In this document: one piece after another, positions 30,957 through 41,549 of the stretch
How the letters are laid out: each line of letters begins with the position of its first letter
Numbering within the stretch: position 1 is the first letter of the stretch
From: Euborellia annulipes
Lineage: Eukaryota; Arthropoda; Insecta; Dermaptera; Anisolabididae
Assembly (NCBI GenBank): GCA_023213315.1
Contig: JAKCPI010005643.1
Location: 1-64,000 of the forward strand
Reading direction: 5' to 3'
DNA length: 64,000 nucleotides
Notes under the pieces: model-generated
What the model was told of the DNA's origin: nothing
The model's input: the letters and a program-made list of their open reading frames with translations, nothing else
Database searches by the model: none
Program-made: the position numbers and the translations under genes

Positions 30957-32010
30957 TCTATATATAATAATTGCGGTGTGTCCGTCTGTCCGTCTGTCCG
31001 TCCGTCTGTCCGTCTGTCCGTCCGTCTGTCACGCTCTGTTTGACCAACTTCCCGTTGGAATTTTGAAACGAAATTTTGCAGTCTTATAAAGGACGTTATG
31101 GAGAGTCCCGGAAAAATACTCGGGTTCCGAAATTCCTATAACTTTTTGAGTTATTAATTGCTAAAGTTACGATTTCTCCCATAGGAAATGTATAGAGAAA
31201 TATTTAAGTATTCTTTGCAGTTGTGTATTCTTTGAATGTAAACAAATCCTCATGCAGGCACAGGACTGGAATACTTAGTTGTTAGTATTAAGAGATTTTC
31301 TTTTCATAATTAAGAAAAGGCGAGGGTCCGCCGCAGGCGGCCGGAGCCAGCTGATGGGGGGTCCAGGGGGCGTAGCCCCCGCCTCTAGACGCCAGCCCGT
31401 TTCTCATAATTAAGAAAGGCGAGGGTCCGCCGCAGGCGGCCCGAGCCAGCTGGCGGGGGTCCAGGGGGGCGTAGCCCCCCTGTCTAGACGCCAGCCCGTT
31501 TCTCATAATTAAGAAAGGCGAGGGTCCGCCGCAGGCGGGCCCGAGCCAGCAGGCGGGGGTCCAGGGGGGCGTAGCCCCCGCTCTAGACGCCAGCCCGTTT
31601 CTCATAATTAAGAAAGGCGAGGGTCCGCCGCAGGCGGCCCGAGCCAGCTGGGGGGTCCAGGGGGCGTAGCCCCCTGTCTAGACGCCAGCCCGTTTCTCAT
31701 AATTAAGAAAGGCGAGGGTCCGCCGCAGGCGGGCCCGAGCCAGCTGGCGGGGGTCCAGGGGGCGTAGCCCCCTGTTCTAGACGCCAGCCCGTTTCTCATA
31801 ATTAAGAAAGGCGAGGGTCCGCCGCAGGCGGCCGAGCCAGCTGGCGGGGGTCCAGGGGGCATAGCCCCCCTGTCTAGACGCCAGTCCGTTTCTCATAATT
31901 AAGAAAGGCGAGGGTCCGCCGCAGGCGGGCCCGAGCCAGCTGGTGGGGGGTCCAGGGGGCGAAGCCCCCGCCTAGACGCGGAGCCCGCCGAAGGCGGGCG
32001 GCGCGGCTAG
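30957..32010 (+). mobile_element. Helitron, family Hel-2, complete, with internal tandem array
   Basis: Starts TCTATATATAATAATTGCGG (30957), then a GTCCGTCTGTCC microsatellite and a block shared with 24433-24992 (gaccaacttcccgttgg, gagagtcccggaaaaatac). Ends with the hairpin gcccgccgaaggcgggc, then ggcgcggCTAG at 32010, followed by T. Length exceeds its sister because of the tandem repeats at 31310-31980. Confidence 0.9.
31310..31980 (+). repeat. GC-rich tandem repeat, about 7 units of ~95 bp
   Basis: Unit order: cataattaagaaaggcgagg, gtccgccgcaggcgg, cccgagccagctggcgg, gggtccagggggcgtagccc, cctgtctagacgccagcccg. Each unit holds two palindromes (ccgccgcaggcgg; cagggggcgtagccccctg). Units differ by a few indels. 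Two uninterrupted minus-strand frames of 105 and 84 codons across the array are repeat artefacts. Confidence 0.9.
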
Positions 32011-32164
32011 TAATTGTTTAATTTTGTACGGTTTATATACTCGAAGATATATTTTGAAATATTTTATTTAGATAATATATAAAAATCAGATCCTTTGGGG
32101 GGGGAAGCGAATGCCCTCACCCCCCCCCCCCAAAAAAAAAAATAAAATAATGCCACTGCGAAGG

Positions 32165-32754
32165 AGACGTGGGACAAATTTTTCTCCCTTAGAAAATGTA
32201 TAGAAAAAAAAAATTAATGTATTCTTTGTATTTATGTATTCTATGAATGTAAACAAATTCTCAAGCAGGCACTGGATTGGAATAGAGTAATGATAATTTT
32301 TTTTTTTTTTTTTTTACCCACGGGGCTTGGAGGAGGAGGTGCACCTCTATACCGAACAGGTAGTGATAATTTTTTAGGATTTGGATACCAAATGGTAAAT
32401 AAAATGCTGGACCAAAATAATATATCATAACGGTTATCGTCAAAAGTCTTAAATGGCCTAAGTTGCCGAAAAGACTGGGTGAATGTGTGTGTGAGTGTGA
32501 GTGTGAATGAAAAAAAAAGTGTGAATGTTTTTTATTTAAAAAAAAAAAAAAAAAAAAAAAAATTCCCTCCAGCTGCAGGGAGGTCCAGAGGGGCGAAGCC
32601 CCCCCCCCCCTGTCTAGACGCCAAGCCCGCGCAAGGCTGACTTCTCATAATTAAGAAAAGCCGAGGGTCCGCCGTAAGAGGACCCGAGCCAGCTGAGGGG
32701 GGTCTAGGGGGCGAAGCACCCCTGGCTAGACGCGAGGGCGGGCGGCGCGGCTAT
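32165..32754 (+). mobile_element. Helitron, family Hel-2, truncated, with nested SINE
   Basis: Shares ctatgaatgtaaacaaatt, ctcaagcaggcactgg, two GC-rich units and the terminal ggcgggcggcgcggct. The last bases are CTAT, not CTAG. The 5' part is missing. Confidence 0.75.
32318..32560 (+). mobile_element. SINE-1 copy inside the Helitron
   Basis: cggggcttggaggaggagg head without a proper B box, then ggatttggataccaaatgg, taaatggcctaagttgccga, gtgaatgtgtgtgtgag and a poly-A. The short repeat gtaatgataatttttt lies before the head and again at 32361, so the head may itself be a secondary piece. Confidence 0.75.
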
Positions 32755-33378
32755 TTTATAATTTTAAATGCACTCAATCTGAAAATTAAATCTTTTTTTT
32801 TTACTAATAAAAAAAAAAAATTATTTTTATTTAATTGAAATTTCAATCAATCAATCAAGAACATTCAAATGAAATAAAATAATAAAATCCAGGTCATTAT
32901 ATCATACATACAGTTAAATTAATTATTAATTTTTTTAATTTTTGGATTCTCTGGGATCGATTCGTAGCACCTAAGAATCAAATTTGACTATGATGGGTAG
33001 ATACAAATGTTTACCTACCCAATTTTTAATACTTGTAGGATATTGAAAAGAGAAAAAAAATTCTTTTTTTTTGTTGCGCCAAAAAATAATTTAAACGTGA
33101 CTTGATCGCTTAATAAAATAAATAATTAAATAGGGAATTGGAAATACTTTTTCATTTAAAAATTAATAAAACTTTTTTCCTTTTTTTTTAAACTATGAAT
33201 GAGAAACGACGTTTAAATTAACTTAAAATTTCATTATAATTAATAGAGGAAATTTTTTGTTTCATTTACTTTCTTAAGTTTACTTTTTTTCTTTGCTTTT
33301 TTTCCCCGATCATCACTTTTCTTTTAAAAACTTTTTTTTTCTTTATTTCTTAATAGATTTTCTTATTTTTCTTCCGAA
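32755..33378. other. AT-rich DNA, nothing recognised
   Basis: T-runs and A-runs; no exon candidate. Confidence 0.3.
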
Positions 33379-33440
33379 CTTTTATTATTATTTTTTGTTT
33401 ATATCTATCTTTATACATGCCTGATATAATATTTCTACCT
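33379..33440 (+). repeat. direct repeat, first copy (second at 34736-34797)
   Basis: A 62-bp stretch from cttttattattattttttg to gatataatatttctacct, identical in the second copy 1.36 kb away. Confidence 0.85.
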
Positions 33441-33870
33441 TTTTATTTTTGTGAATATTCTATGATTGATTTTTTTTTATTGAACATGCAAACCAAAAAC
33501 AGTGAAATTGAAACTGCCCTTATATAAATAAAAACAAAAGAGGAAAATTATCTCAAAAATAAATTGAAAAAAATTTCAAATAATGAATAAAAATAAAATA
33601 TAATAAAATTGGATTTATTTTTATATGAAAAAATAGAATGGTATGGAGGTTAAATAAAAATACGTCACGAGACTTTCCTATAATGTAATGTATCGACCCC
33701 TTTCTAGCTAATGGAATATTTCAAACTTTTAGACGTAATTTGTTTAATAAAATAATATTTCGTTTGAAAAAAAAAAAATGTTTTAATTTAGAGGATTATT
33801 TGACCAAGTAGTTGAAGAGTTTATTTAGATTTACCATTTTAGAAATTACAGATCTATAGTTGATTTTCAG

Positions 33871-33970
33871 AAAAAAAAAAAAATTCTTGGCAAAGGCTTC
33901 AAAGATTTTGATGTCAAGGCCAACTTGAATGATAACGTTGCATTAACCCTTAACCTTTTAACTCTTTCAG
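33871..33970 (+). other. coding-like stretch before the exon at 33971
   Basis: Reads ILGKGFKDFDVKANLNDN then VALTLNLLTLSV and a stop. It lies one frame away from the following exon. It could be a decayed part of the same gene or intronic coincidence. No usable donor separates the two. Confidence 0.25.
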
Positions 33971-34103
33971 TTTGAGAGTTCATTTGATTTGGAGATACAA
34001 CTTACCCTTAAAGGACTGCTTATCAAGGGAATGCATTGTCCATATGGAGGACTTTTATTTTTCAAGTCTCCAAATTTTAGTGAAAAGCTAAAAATGCACC
34101 ACT
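33971..34103 (+). CDS. candidate exon, possible lipid-binding-type protein, cut by a MITE
   Basis: Acceptor ccttttaactctttcag ends at 33970. From the first base the frame reads FESSFDLEIQLTLKGLL, IKGMHCPYGGLLFFKSPN and FSEKLKM, 41 codons of clearly protein-like composition, until the MITE at about 34104. Alternating hydrophobic pattern suits beta strands as in BPI/takeout-type proteins; this is an impression only. Either a donor near gtgaaaag (34080) ends the exon, or the MITE broke the gene. Confidence 0.45.
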
Positions 34104-34476
34104 TGGGGCTTTCACACTAGTCAATTAGTTGCCTAGCGGATTCCATAGAACATGGAGAAAAAAACTAGAAGAACGATTTGTCGATCCGACTCTGGCGGGG
34201 AGAGAAGTTAATTACACTAGTTGCCTCGTATGAACACAAGTCAATTTCAGGGCAACTAGTTGAGTAAACTAGTGTAATCAACTAGTAGCCTCGAATCCTC
34301 CCCATGTGAAACCATAGGCGTAGTAGAGAATTTTGCTGGGGGGGGGGGGCATGGGACCAGCTATCCTCTGGAAAAGGTCTGGAAAGCCCCATATTTTCTT
34401 AATTTTTCTTGGGCAGGGGGCTTTCTGAGGGAGGGGGAGGCACCCCCTAGTTACGCCCATGTGTGAAACCAGCCTT
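34104..34476. mobile_element. MITE with GGGGCTTTCACAC-type ends, containing a hAT MITE
   Basis: Left ggggctttcacactagtc; right, inverted, ggctggtttcacatggg. Interior has several ctagttgcct / aggcaactag motifs in both orientations. Exact ends are uncertain. Confidence 0.5.
34314..34462. mobile_element. hAT-type MITE with 8-bp target duplication
   Basis: ataggcgtagtagag to ctagttacgcccatgt. GTGAAACC is duplicated at 34306-34313 and 34463-34470. The interior catgggaccagctatcctc, ggaaagccccatatttt matches the larger copy at 50088-50265. Confidence 0.85.
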
Positions 34477-34486
34477 ATACATTATA

Positions 34487-34728
34487 CAAGTCCGCCCTCC
34501 GCGAAAGCGTGGGGGTCCTGCTTCGACTCCAGTGTGCGCAATTATTAATTACTGTTTAACAAATTTTAAATAACTTTTTATTTAAATTATAAGTTATGTA
34601 TAACTTTTTCAAAAATTCAGTCAAAAACTGAAAAAAAATTGTTAGTAGGCCACGATAGTCTTTTTACAAACTAAAAAAAAACTTTTAGGGGGGGGGGGGC
34701 GTATTATTATGTAGCCCCGGGGTCCATC
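34487..34728 (+). mobile_element. SINE-2 (tRNA-like head plus shared body)
   Basis: Head aagtccgccctccgcgaaag, cgtgggggtcc, B-box-like ctgcttcgactcc. The body from 34580 is shared with 12228-12375, including the G-run and tattattatgtagccccgg. Another head is at 38425-38505 (minus). Confidence 0.6.
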
Positions 34729-34735
34729 AAGTTTG

Positions 34736-34797
34736 TCTTTTATTATTATTTTTTGTTTATATCTATCTTTATACATGCCTGATATAATATTTCTACC
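34736..34797 (+). repeat. direct repeat, second copy (first at 33379-33440)
   Basis: Identical 62 bp. Confidence 0.85.
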
Positions 34798-34835
34798 TGC
34801 ATATATAGAAAAGATCTAAAAATAAGTTTATTCAT

Positions 34836-35003
34836 AAAAATCTGGTGTGACTGGTCGCACAGCACACAAATTTCTCTTACCCTTCGGCAAGAGAAAGTTT
34901 TGTACTGTGCTTGTCACACCATATTTTTCGTGTCGACATACATTTAGTTTCCGCCGATTATATTAGATTTCAAGATGTAAAATTTATAAACATAAGGCAA
35001 TGT
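34836..35003 (-). mobile_element. DINE-like element, terminal part only
   Basis: Terminal hairpin (aaaaatctggtgtgactgg to cttgtcacaccatattttt), gtcgacatacatttagtttc, then ends after aaatttataaacat. Confidence 0.8.
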
Positions 35004-35281
35004 ACTAAATGGTTTGAAAATGTTTCTTCATAAAAAAAGAAAATAGAAAGGCGGAAAGAAAGAAATATAAATATTAAATTTATCCTTAATTCAATTCTTT
35101 AGATAGATGCATGTTACATTTTTCTAAAAATATAAAAAAAAATAATATTAATTTAAATTTCAAAAAGAAATAATTAACTCTTTTTATATATATCTTTTAA
35201 TCCGCTCTCTTAATTAGTATTTTATATTTTGCCCTTTACGCCCAGTCTCTTGTTTTCTAATTATCTGTATATAAATAACGA

Positions 35282-35312
<31 letters not shown>

Positions 35313-35689
35313 GACGAATAAAATAACCATATTTCCTTTTCGATGTTTTTATCTCAGAGTTCTTTGTTGTATATGAAGAGGGAAGGGAGGGGGGAGACAG
35401 AAATATTAGTTAGTATCACAGAGCCAACTCAAATTGAAAAATTTAACCAACATAAGATAAATTAGTAAAAATTCGAAAACATCGACCTCAAGTTATTGCG
35501 TTACTTTTGACATTTACTACACTACTTTTGTATTTAAAATATTAGTATTTTTGTTAATATACTATTTTTATACTATATTACTATTACACTATGAGGGGGG
35601 GGAGCTGAACTTATAATTAAAATATAGGCTTATAATTTTTTATAATAATTAATAATTACAGTATTATTATTTCAAATTTCTATCGGGAT
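35004..35689. other. AT-rich DNA with a 27-bp poly-T at about 35286-35312
   Basis: No exon candidate. Confidence 0.3.
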
Positions 35690-36060
35690 CCCCGTTTATT
35701 TACCCTAGGGGCTTCCGTGGACGAAGACTCATCGGCCTCTGGCTTAGCCATCCACCGGCACCCCGTCAAATTACATTATTTCTCATCTCTAACTCCTCCT
35801 CCTGCTTTTATTTCTTAGCCAACGAGCTAATTCTTATTCCTGGTTTCTCCTGGTTTTCCTTTTATTTACCTCTTCTATGCTGTCCTAAGTTTGAGGAGAG
35901 ACTCCCTCAGCACCGGTGTATACTCCTACTCCTTTCGAAGAATGCATCATTAAGAGGCAACTTTTTATACCTCCCTTCCTAGGAAGGGATGTCACAGCAA
36001 CTCTCTCTCCTCGTGGAGCTGCCTGAGGGCTATTGTGGTGAGATCCAATATTCCAATCTA
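35690..36060. other. GC-richer island, possibly a retroelement relic
   Basis: Stands out from its surroundings in base composition. The plus strand is open for 45 codons (LGASVDEDSSASGLAIHR…) and then, in the next block, about 55 codons; the minus strand has ATG AAG-like starts (MAKPEADESSSTEAPRV…). No family firmly recognised. The stretch after it (ctgcttgggaatttgtttac) resembles the Hel-2 Helitron body, so it may be cargo of a Helitron. Confidence 0.3.
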
Positions 36061-36105
36061 GTCTCCTGCTTGGGAATTTGTTTACATTAAATAAATACAG
36101 TATTT

Positions 36106-36470
36106 TTACTTTCTCTTTCCTATATATCTAAATAGATAAAGTTGTATTCAAAAATTCTATGTTGAAATTTTTATGGATATAGGCCTACACGTCGTTGTCT
36201 GTCGACAAAATATCGAACGAAAAGAGCTAGATGTTGAAATTTTATATATGTTAGGCACCCCACTAACACTAAGCTTTTGAACAAAATCGGCCAGAGAGTA
36301 CTAGTATTTTACTGATTATTTTTCAGTTTTTTTCGATTTTATCAAAATTCGCTTCAACAATTTTGATTTAAACTAAAAAAAATTTTTTTAGATTCTCTTT
36401 AAAATGTATATTCTCATTTTACTGTTGAAATAGTTTGAAGCACATTTAACTGTACTTCATTTGAAAGAAT
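36106..36470 (+). mobile_element. DINE-like element, 5' half, diverged
   Basis: Start hairpin tttttactttctctttcc, then gttgtctgtcgacaaaat, aaagagctagatgttg, gtactagtattttactg, ctctttaaaatgtatattctc. Ends in the aagcacatttaactgtacttc block. Confidence 0.75.
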
Positions 36471-36714
36471 GTGAACACGAGTCTCCTTTTTAGAAGCCGA
36501 ACAAATTCAATTATCATAATTCCTAAAATATTTTTTTTAAATTAAAGTTACTTGTTGACAGATTAATTTCTTATATTTCATATATCTTTATAATATAGAT
36601 TCGTTCAGCAAGTGACATTTTAATATTTATTTTTTTTTTTTTACTTTTTTAATATATTATTCTTGATACGTCTGCTTCTTGTCTTGATGTTTAATAAATC
36701 TCTCATTCTTTTTT

Positions 36715-37400
36715 AGTATGTAAATAGGAATGACTGACATTTGATATCATATTTTAATGATATAAATAATAATAAAAAAAAATGATGATGGTGATGATGA
36801 TGATGACGACGGCACAAAGGCCAGGACAGTTTCCATTTCACAGGTGTCATTTCCATTCCTTAGAGAGGCACACGCAACCAAATCAGATTCTTTTAGAATA
36901 ATAAAAATGACGTGCGACACGATTTGTTGTTTACCGGAACAAATCCTCCTTTATGTTTATGTGTATAGACCTATATATAAACATACAAATAGCCAATATA
37001 TTGACACGTATATATGCCATTTTAACATAAATATATGCGGTAGCTTTATCTCTCTCTCTTTGTCTTTGTATATGTGTTTATTTCATGTCACAATTGACCA
37101 CCTGAAGATAGCTAGCTAGTATTGATTTTAAACAAGCAAATACGGATAGGCATAAACACAAAACCTAGATGTTTCAGAATAAAATTAAACATATATACTT
37201 TTAGTATCAGACGATTTTTGATAAAATATAAATCAAAATCTAAATTGATTTAGTTGCATATCTTTTTCTCTCTAAGGCATGTAAATGACACCTGTGAAAT
37301 TGAAACAGTCCTTGCTTTTCGCTCATCATCCTCATTTTTTCATATTATTTATTAAAATTTAACGTCAAATGTCAGTATAAATATATTTATTGTAAAATAA
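36715..37400. repeat. inverted duplication (arms about 130 bp)
   Basis: 36720-36866 and, inverted, 37270-37400 share gactgacatttgata-like, the GATGATG tract, aggacagtttccatttcaca and ggtgtcatttccat. About 400 bp lie between. Looks like a foldback element or inverted duplication; no family recognised. Confidence 0.6.
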
Positions 37401-37587
37401 GAATGTGGGATTTATTAAACATAAACCTTGTTCGAAACGTCACAAATTCATTTTATAATATCAATATTGATAAGCTTAAAAGCCAAGGGGTGTTGAGTCT
37501 TGATCTTAAACAATTGAATACCAATAAATCGTGGTAACCCTAGGTATGATTATTTATTATTCATGATCTTTCAGTATACTTGGTCAT

Positions 37588-38229
37588 TTTTACTTTCTCA
37601 TTCCTCTATATATGTTAATATATATAGAGAGAAAGTATTGGATTCATGTCAAAAATTCGATGTCGAGATTTTGATGGATTTACATGTTTTGAGGTCCCCT
37701 GAAATCAAAAAAGTGGTTTTCGCGACATGGTCTGTCTGTCTTTGAACAAAATATCTCAAGAACGGAATGAGCTAGGAGGTTGAAATTTTATATTTAAGTT
37801 AGGCACTCCCCTGGAACGTGACACGAAGCTTTTGAACAAAATTAGTCAAAGAGTACTAGTACGTTACTGATGTAATTTTTCACTTTTTTTCGATTTTCTC
37901 AAAAATTCGCTCCAACGAATTTTTTTTTTTTAATTCATAAATCAACTATTTTTTATATGCTCTTTAAAATGTATATTCTCATTTTGCCATTGAAATCTTC
38001 TGAAGACCACTTTACTTACTCTTGTACTCCATAGAAAAGATAGAAGAAATGGTTGCCATGGTAAAAAAATATAAATATTTTACATCTTGAATTCAAATGT
38101 ACTGTACTGTTGGAAACTAAATACATCTCGACACAAAAAATCTGGTGGCAAGCACAGAACACAACTTTCTCATGCTGAAGGGTAAGAGAAAGTTGTGTGC
38201 TGTGCGACCAGTCACACCAGATTTTTTTT
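37588..38229 (+). mobile_element. DINE-like element, full length
   Basis: All blocks present. The microsatellite is reduced to gtctgtctgtc. The inner stem has a pgtg-type change (ctttctcatgctgaagg in place of ctttcgattaccgaagg). Confidence 0.9.
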
Positions 38230-38424
38230 ACATTTGATCAATTTTTCACTTGCTCTTGTTTTCTTATAAGTCATCGATATATAAACTTTTTTAGCCCAAA
38301 TATTTCTCTACACTGTATAGGGGTTCCTTTAAAAGATGGGTTTTAAGCCTTTTTTTTGAAAAAGCAAGTCAATATATCGTTTAAGATAGCAAATTTGCGA
38401 GATGAGTTGGCTTTTGATTGGGCA

Positions 38425-38505
38425 AAAGCGCCTCCTGGTGTCGAACCAGGATCGCCATGCTTTCGCGGCGGGCGGACAACCTTTATCTTAGCTCGCCGGC
38501 GACCT
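38425..38505 (-). repeat. SINE-2 tRNA-like head
   Basis: Minus: gtcgccggcgagctaag, gtccgcccgccgcgaaag, catggcgatcctggttcgac, accaggaggcgc. The T-arm-like stem cctgg/ccagg with loop ttcgaca is good. The acceptor stem is not complete enough to call a tRNA gene. Confidence 0.55.
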
Positions 38506-39205
38506 TTGCTTTCTTCAATAATAATTTAATTTAAATTTTAAGACACAGATATTTCTTTATTTGAAGATATTTATTTTTTCGCTCATTTGTCATATTTCAT
38601 TCATTATACGTCATTTAAAATTTTTATATTTTCGTTGTACAATAAAATTTTAAAATTTCTCTTCCAAGATCTATCGGTTCCAAATGATGATGAATCTATG
38701 AACATGTTTATTATTATATAACAACATTTAATGAGGAATGTCAAGTTGAAAGTTTACTTTAATCGACTTAGTATGTTTTATATATATGCATAGTTTAAGT
38801 TTGTGAGAGAGGAACTTGAAAACTTGACTTTCTCTCTTCAAGTTGCTTCTCTCCCCCACCCTCCTTCTCACCCCCGTCTCTATCCTTAATCCTCCATCTT
38901 TATTTAACCAAGGGAAGGATGAGGTCTCTCTCCTCATCTCCTTTTATGCTTAAATTTACTTATTTGACTATTATCCCCATCGCACACACACATACCTAAA
39001 TTTCCATCTCCTTTCAATTAAATAAAGTTTATCTTAGAAATGACACTCACTAATAGGCCATTAATTATTAATTCATATTATCGCGTTTCTATTCATTTAT
39101 TTATTCATCTAATTATTTATTTAACTAAAAAAATTAATATTTTTATTTTATTTCCAAACATTATTGAATATTATATAAAAGTGAGGAAGAAGTAATCTTC
39201 AAATA
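38506..39205. other. AT-rich DNA, nothing firmly recognised
   Basis: A 69-codon minus-strand frame (38728-38937) runs through a CT-rich stretch. It has no start or splice support. Confidence 0.3.
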
Positions 39206-39290
39206 CAGTAGAAACCTGGTTAACGAGCACCTCTCATAACGAGTAATTCGCATAACGGGCGTCAAAATAAAAGTCTGTCCAATTAGTTTA
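39206..39290 (+). repeat. pogo/Tigger-type terminal sequence, single end
   Basis: cagtagaaacctggttaacg, agcacctctcataacgag, taattcgcataacggg. Resembles the CAGTARAACCTCG... ends of pogo-type elements. No partner end found; a DINE-like copy follows. Confidence 0.45.
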
Positions 39291-39346
39291 TAATTTGGCT
39301 TTTATATTTAATATTTGCGCACTTTTAAATTTAGTGATTGCAATTT

Positions 39347-39665
39347 ACAAAAAAAAATCTGGTGTGACTAGTCGCACAGCACACAACTTTCTCTTACCTT
39401 CGGTAATCGATATTTTTGTTCTGTGCTTGTCACACCAGATTTTTTGTGTCGAGATATATTTAGTTTCCAGTGATATATTAAAATTTTAAGATTTAAAATT
39501 TGGGAAAATATTTATAGGTATTTAGTTTCCATAGCAACCATTTCTCGTATCTTTTCTATGAAGCACAAGAGTAAAGTGTGCTTCAAACAATTTTCAGGGC
39601 AAAATAAGTTCTAAAGAGCATCTAAAAAATAATTGGTTTTTGAATTTTATTCAAAATCCTTAGAG
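39347..39665 (-). mobile_element. DINE-like element, 3' half
   Basis: Terminal hairpin intact to the outer stem, inner stem damaged. Ends after aaatccttagagcga, followed by acacagacagatacac, a leftover of the microsatellite. Confidence 0.8.
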
Positions 39666-39741
39666 CGAAATGAACACAGACAGATACACACACCCAGACT
39701 AAACATGACTTTTCACTTATTGAAGGCTAATATATAGAGAA

Positions 39742-39948
39742 GCCCTCGGGCTTGGTGTATTTGGTAGCGCGTCTGCCTACCATACCGAGGCTCGGGCGTT
39801 CGGATCCCAGGCAAACCGAGGATTTTATTTAAGCCATTTGGATAGCAAATAAATATACGAGTATATTAAAAATACAAGTATCGTTTAAAGTCTTAAATGG
39901 CCTAAGTTGCCGAAAAGATTGTGTGCATGTGTGTGTGAATGTTCTATG
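39742..39948 (+). mobile_element. SINE-1 copy
   Basis: cctcgggcttggtgtatttg, B box gggcgttcggatcccagg, ccatttggatagcaa, aaatggcctaagttgccga, gtgtgcatgtgtgtgtg. No clear poly-A, as DINE-derived sequence follows at once. Confidence 0.8.
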
Positions 39949-40205
39949 TCGAGATTTCAATGGATGTACAGATACATGTATCTGATTCCAAAACATTGGT
40001 GCCACAAAATGATCTCTCTTTCTGTAGGCCTATGTGTATGTGAAGTAATTATCTCATGAACGAAAAAGGCTTCCATTTTGAATTTTGATATTTAAAGTGA
40101 GGAACTCACCTGGCAGGGAACGAGCTTTTATTTCAAATCGGCCAAAGGTTACTAGTACTTAATTGAGGCACTTTTTCAGGCTTTTTTTCTTTCATTTTCT
40201 TATTT
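39949..40205 (+). mobile_element. DINE-like fragment, diverged
   Basis: tatgtcgagatttcaatgga, atctcatgaacgaaaaaggc, atcggccaaaggttactag, gcactttttcaggcttttt. Confidence 0.65.
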
Positions 40206-40563
40206 CACTACATTTAATCACTACAAGCCAGTGGTTAGGAACTAACAAGTTAAAGAACAACATCCCCTAACCCAATGTTATTGAATATATACGTACATTA
40301 ATTTTATAAAATTGAAAAGAAGTTATTTTCGAATTAATTTTAAGTGGAAAATTAATTTTTTTCTTGAATTAATAAATATAATTACTCAAAGGAATAAATA
40401 AATTCTCTCTCTCTCTCACTTTGCTTTGAAAATTTTGTTTTTGAATATAAAATGAGAAAAGAGAGAGAGAGAGAGAGGAAAGTAACGCCTCTCTCTCTCA
40501 CCCTTAAATACATGGTAACTACTCTTAACTGATTTTACATGCAAGTTTAATTCCTGAGCCGCA

Positions 40564-40595
<32 letters not shown>

Positions 40596-40935
40596 TACTT
40601 CACATCACTTTCAATTAAAACTCCATCTGTCTGTCTGTCTCTCTTTATGTCTATCCATTTTTCCATCTTTCTCTCCAAAGTGGGTTAACTTTTAATAATA
40701 TGAATATTATTATTGTGTTATTATTAGGAAGAAACGTTAACAGACAGCTGACAACTTTTATATAATATAAAAAATTTTCTTGTGAAGAAGAAAATAAATA
40801 ATAAAATAGAAAGAGAAAAAAGATAAATAATTTTTAATTTTTCAAATAAATTTATTAGGACTTAGGACAGAATTATCATGACCTAATTTCAATTATGGCC
40901 TGATTTGTCAGGGTAAAGTAGTCAGGTCCTTACGG
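40206..40935. other. AT-rich DNA with CT/GA microsatellites
   Basis: (CT)n at about 40405-40420 and 40563-40600, (GA)n at 40460-40476. No exon candidate. Confidence 0.4.
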
Positions 40936-41549
40936 TTGGGACTAGAAATTCTTTGAAAAGGATCGCAAAATCCAGGATTGCTAATCCCTCATAAAGGATT
41001 AGCGATCCTATCCTAAGTCCAGAGAGCAAAAATGATTTTGACCAAAATCCTTAAATCCATCCCATCTCGATTTGGATCGCGATCCAGATCCAAAAAATGG
41101 ATTTCGATCCAGATACAAAAATCCTGGATCGGATCTTCGGATTTAAAAACAGGAGAAGGAGCAGGTGCAGCCAAATATAAAAGCATCCGATTTAATCAAC
41201 GAGACCTTTAGGGTGGTTTTTATTTACCCATCTTCAGTCGTTCAAAAGTTCAGACTTTCAAGTCTAACCTCAACAGGCATCTTCTCAGTTCCCGCAGTTG
41301 AGTTTCCCCTTTATGCTTCTCCTTTTGTTTTTATTTTCTTCCTGACTGCATGTGACTATTGGTCATTATAGGTCTTAGGACCTTATGCACCCATTCCAAA
41401 AAAAAAAAGGATTAAAGTCCCGGAGTTTATCATATTGTATTAAATCGGAGGCTTTATTTTTGGCTGCACCTGCTACTTCTCCTGTCTATAGAAAAACACT
41501 CACTGACTTCATTGTTTTACTTCGGATCGCAATCGTGCCCATCTCTGGT
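40936..41549. mobile_element. probable hAT-type element containing a TIR MITE
   Basis: GATCC/GGATC-rich flanks: ggattagcgatcctatcc on the left; cggatcgcaatcgtgccc atctct on the right, which inverted reads agagatgggcacgattg, a usual hAT end. The left end and duplication are not clear. Confidence 0.45.
41149..41485. mobile_element. TIR element with CAGGAGAAG..GCAGGTGCAGCC ends
   Basis: Left aggagaaggagcaggtgcag then ccaaatataaaagcatccg; right, inverted, aggagaagtagcaggtgcag then ccaaaaataaagcctccg. TIRs about 45 bp. The interior is shared with 1004-1134. The same ends fused head to head form the palindrome at 55001-55073. Confidence 0.8.

Noticed and set aside
31288..31862. Minus-strand frames of 105 and 84 codons
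   Set aside because: Pure product of the GC-rich tandem array; the peptide repeats with the DNA unit.
34002..34087. Minus-strand exon-like stretch ending at GTAAGTTG
   Set aside because: Antisense of the stronger plus-strand exon at 33971-34103, and its acceptor is weak.
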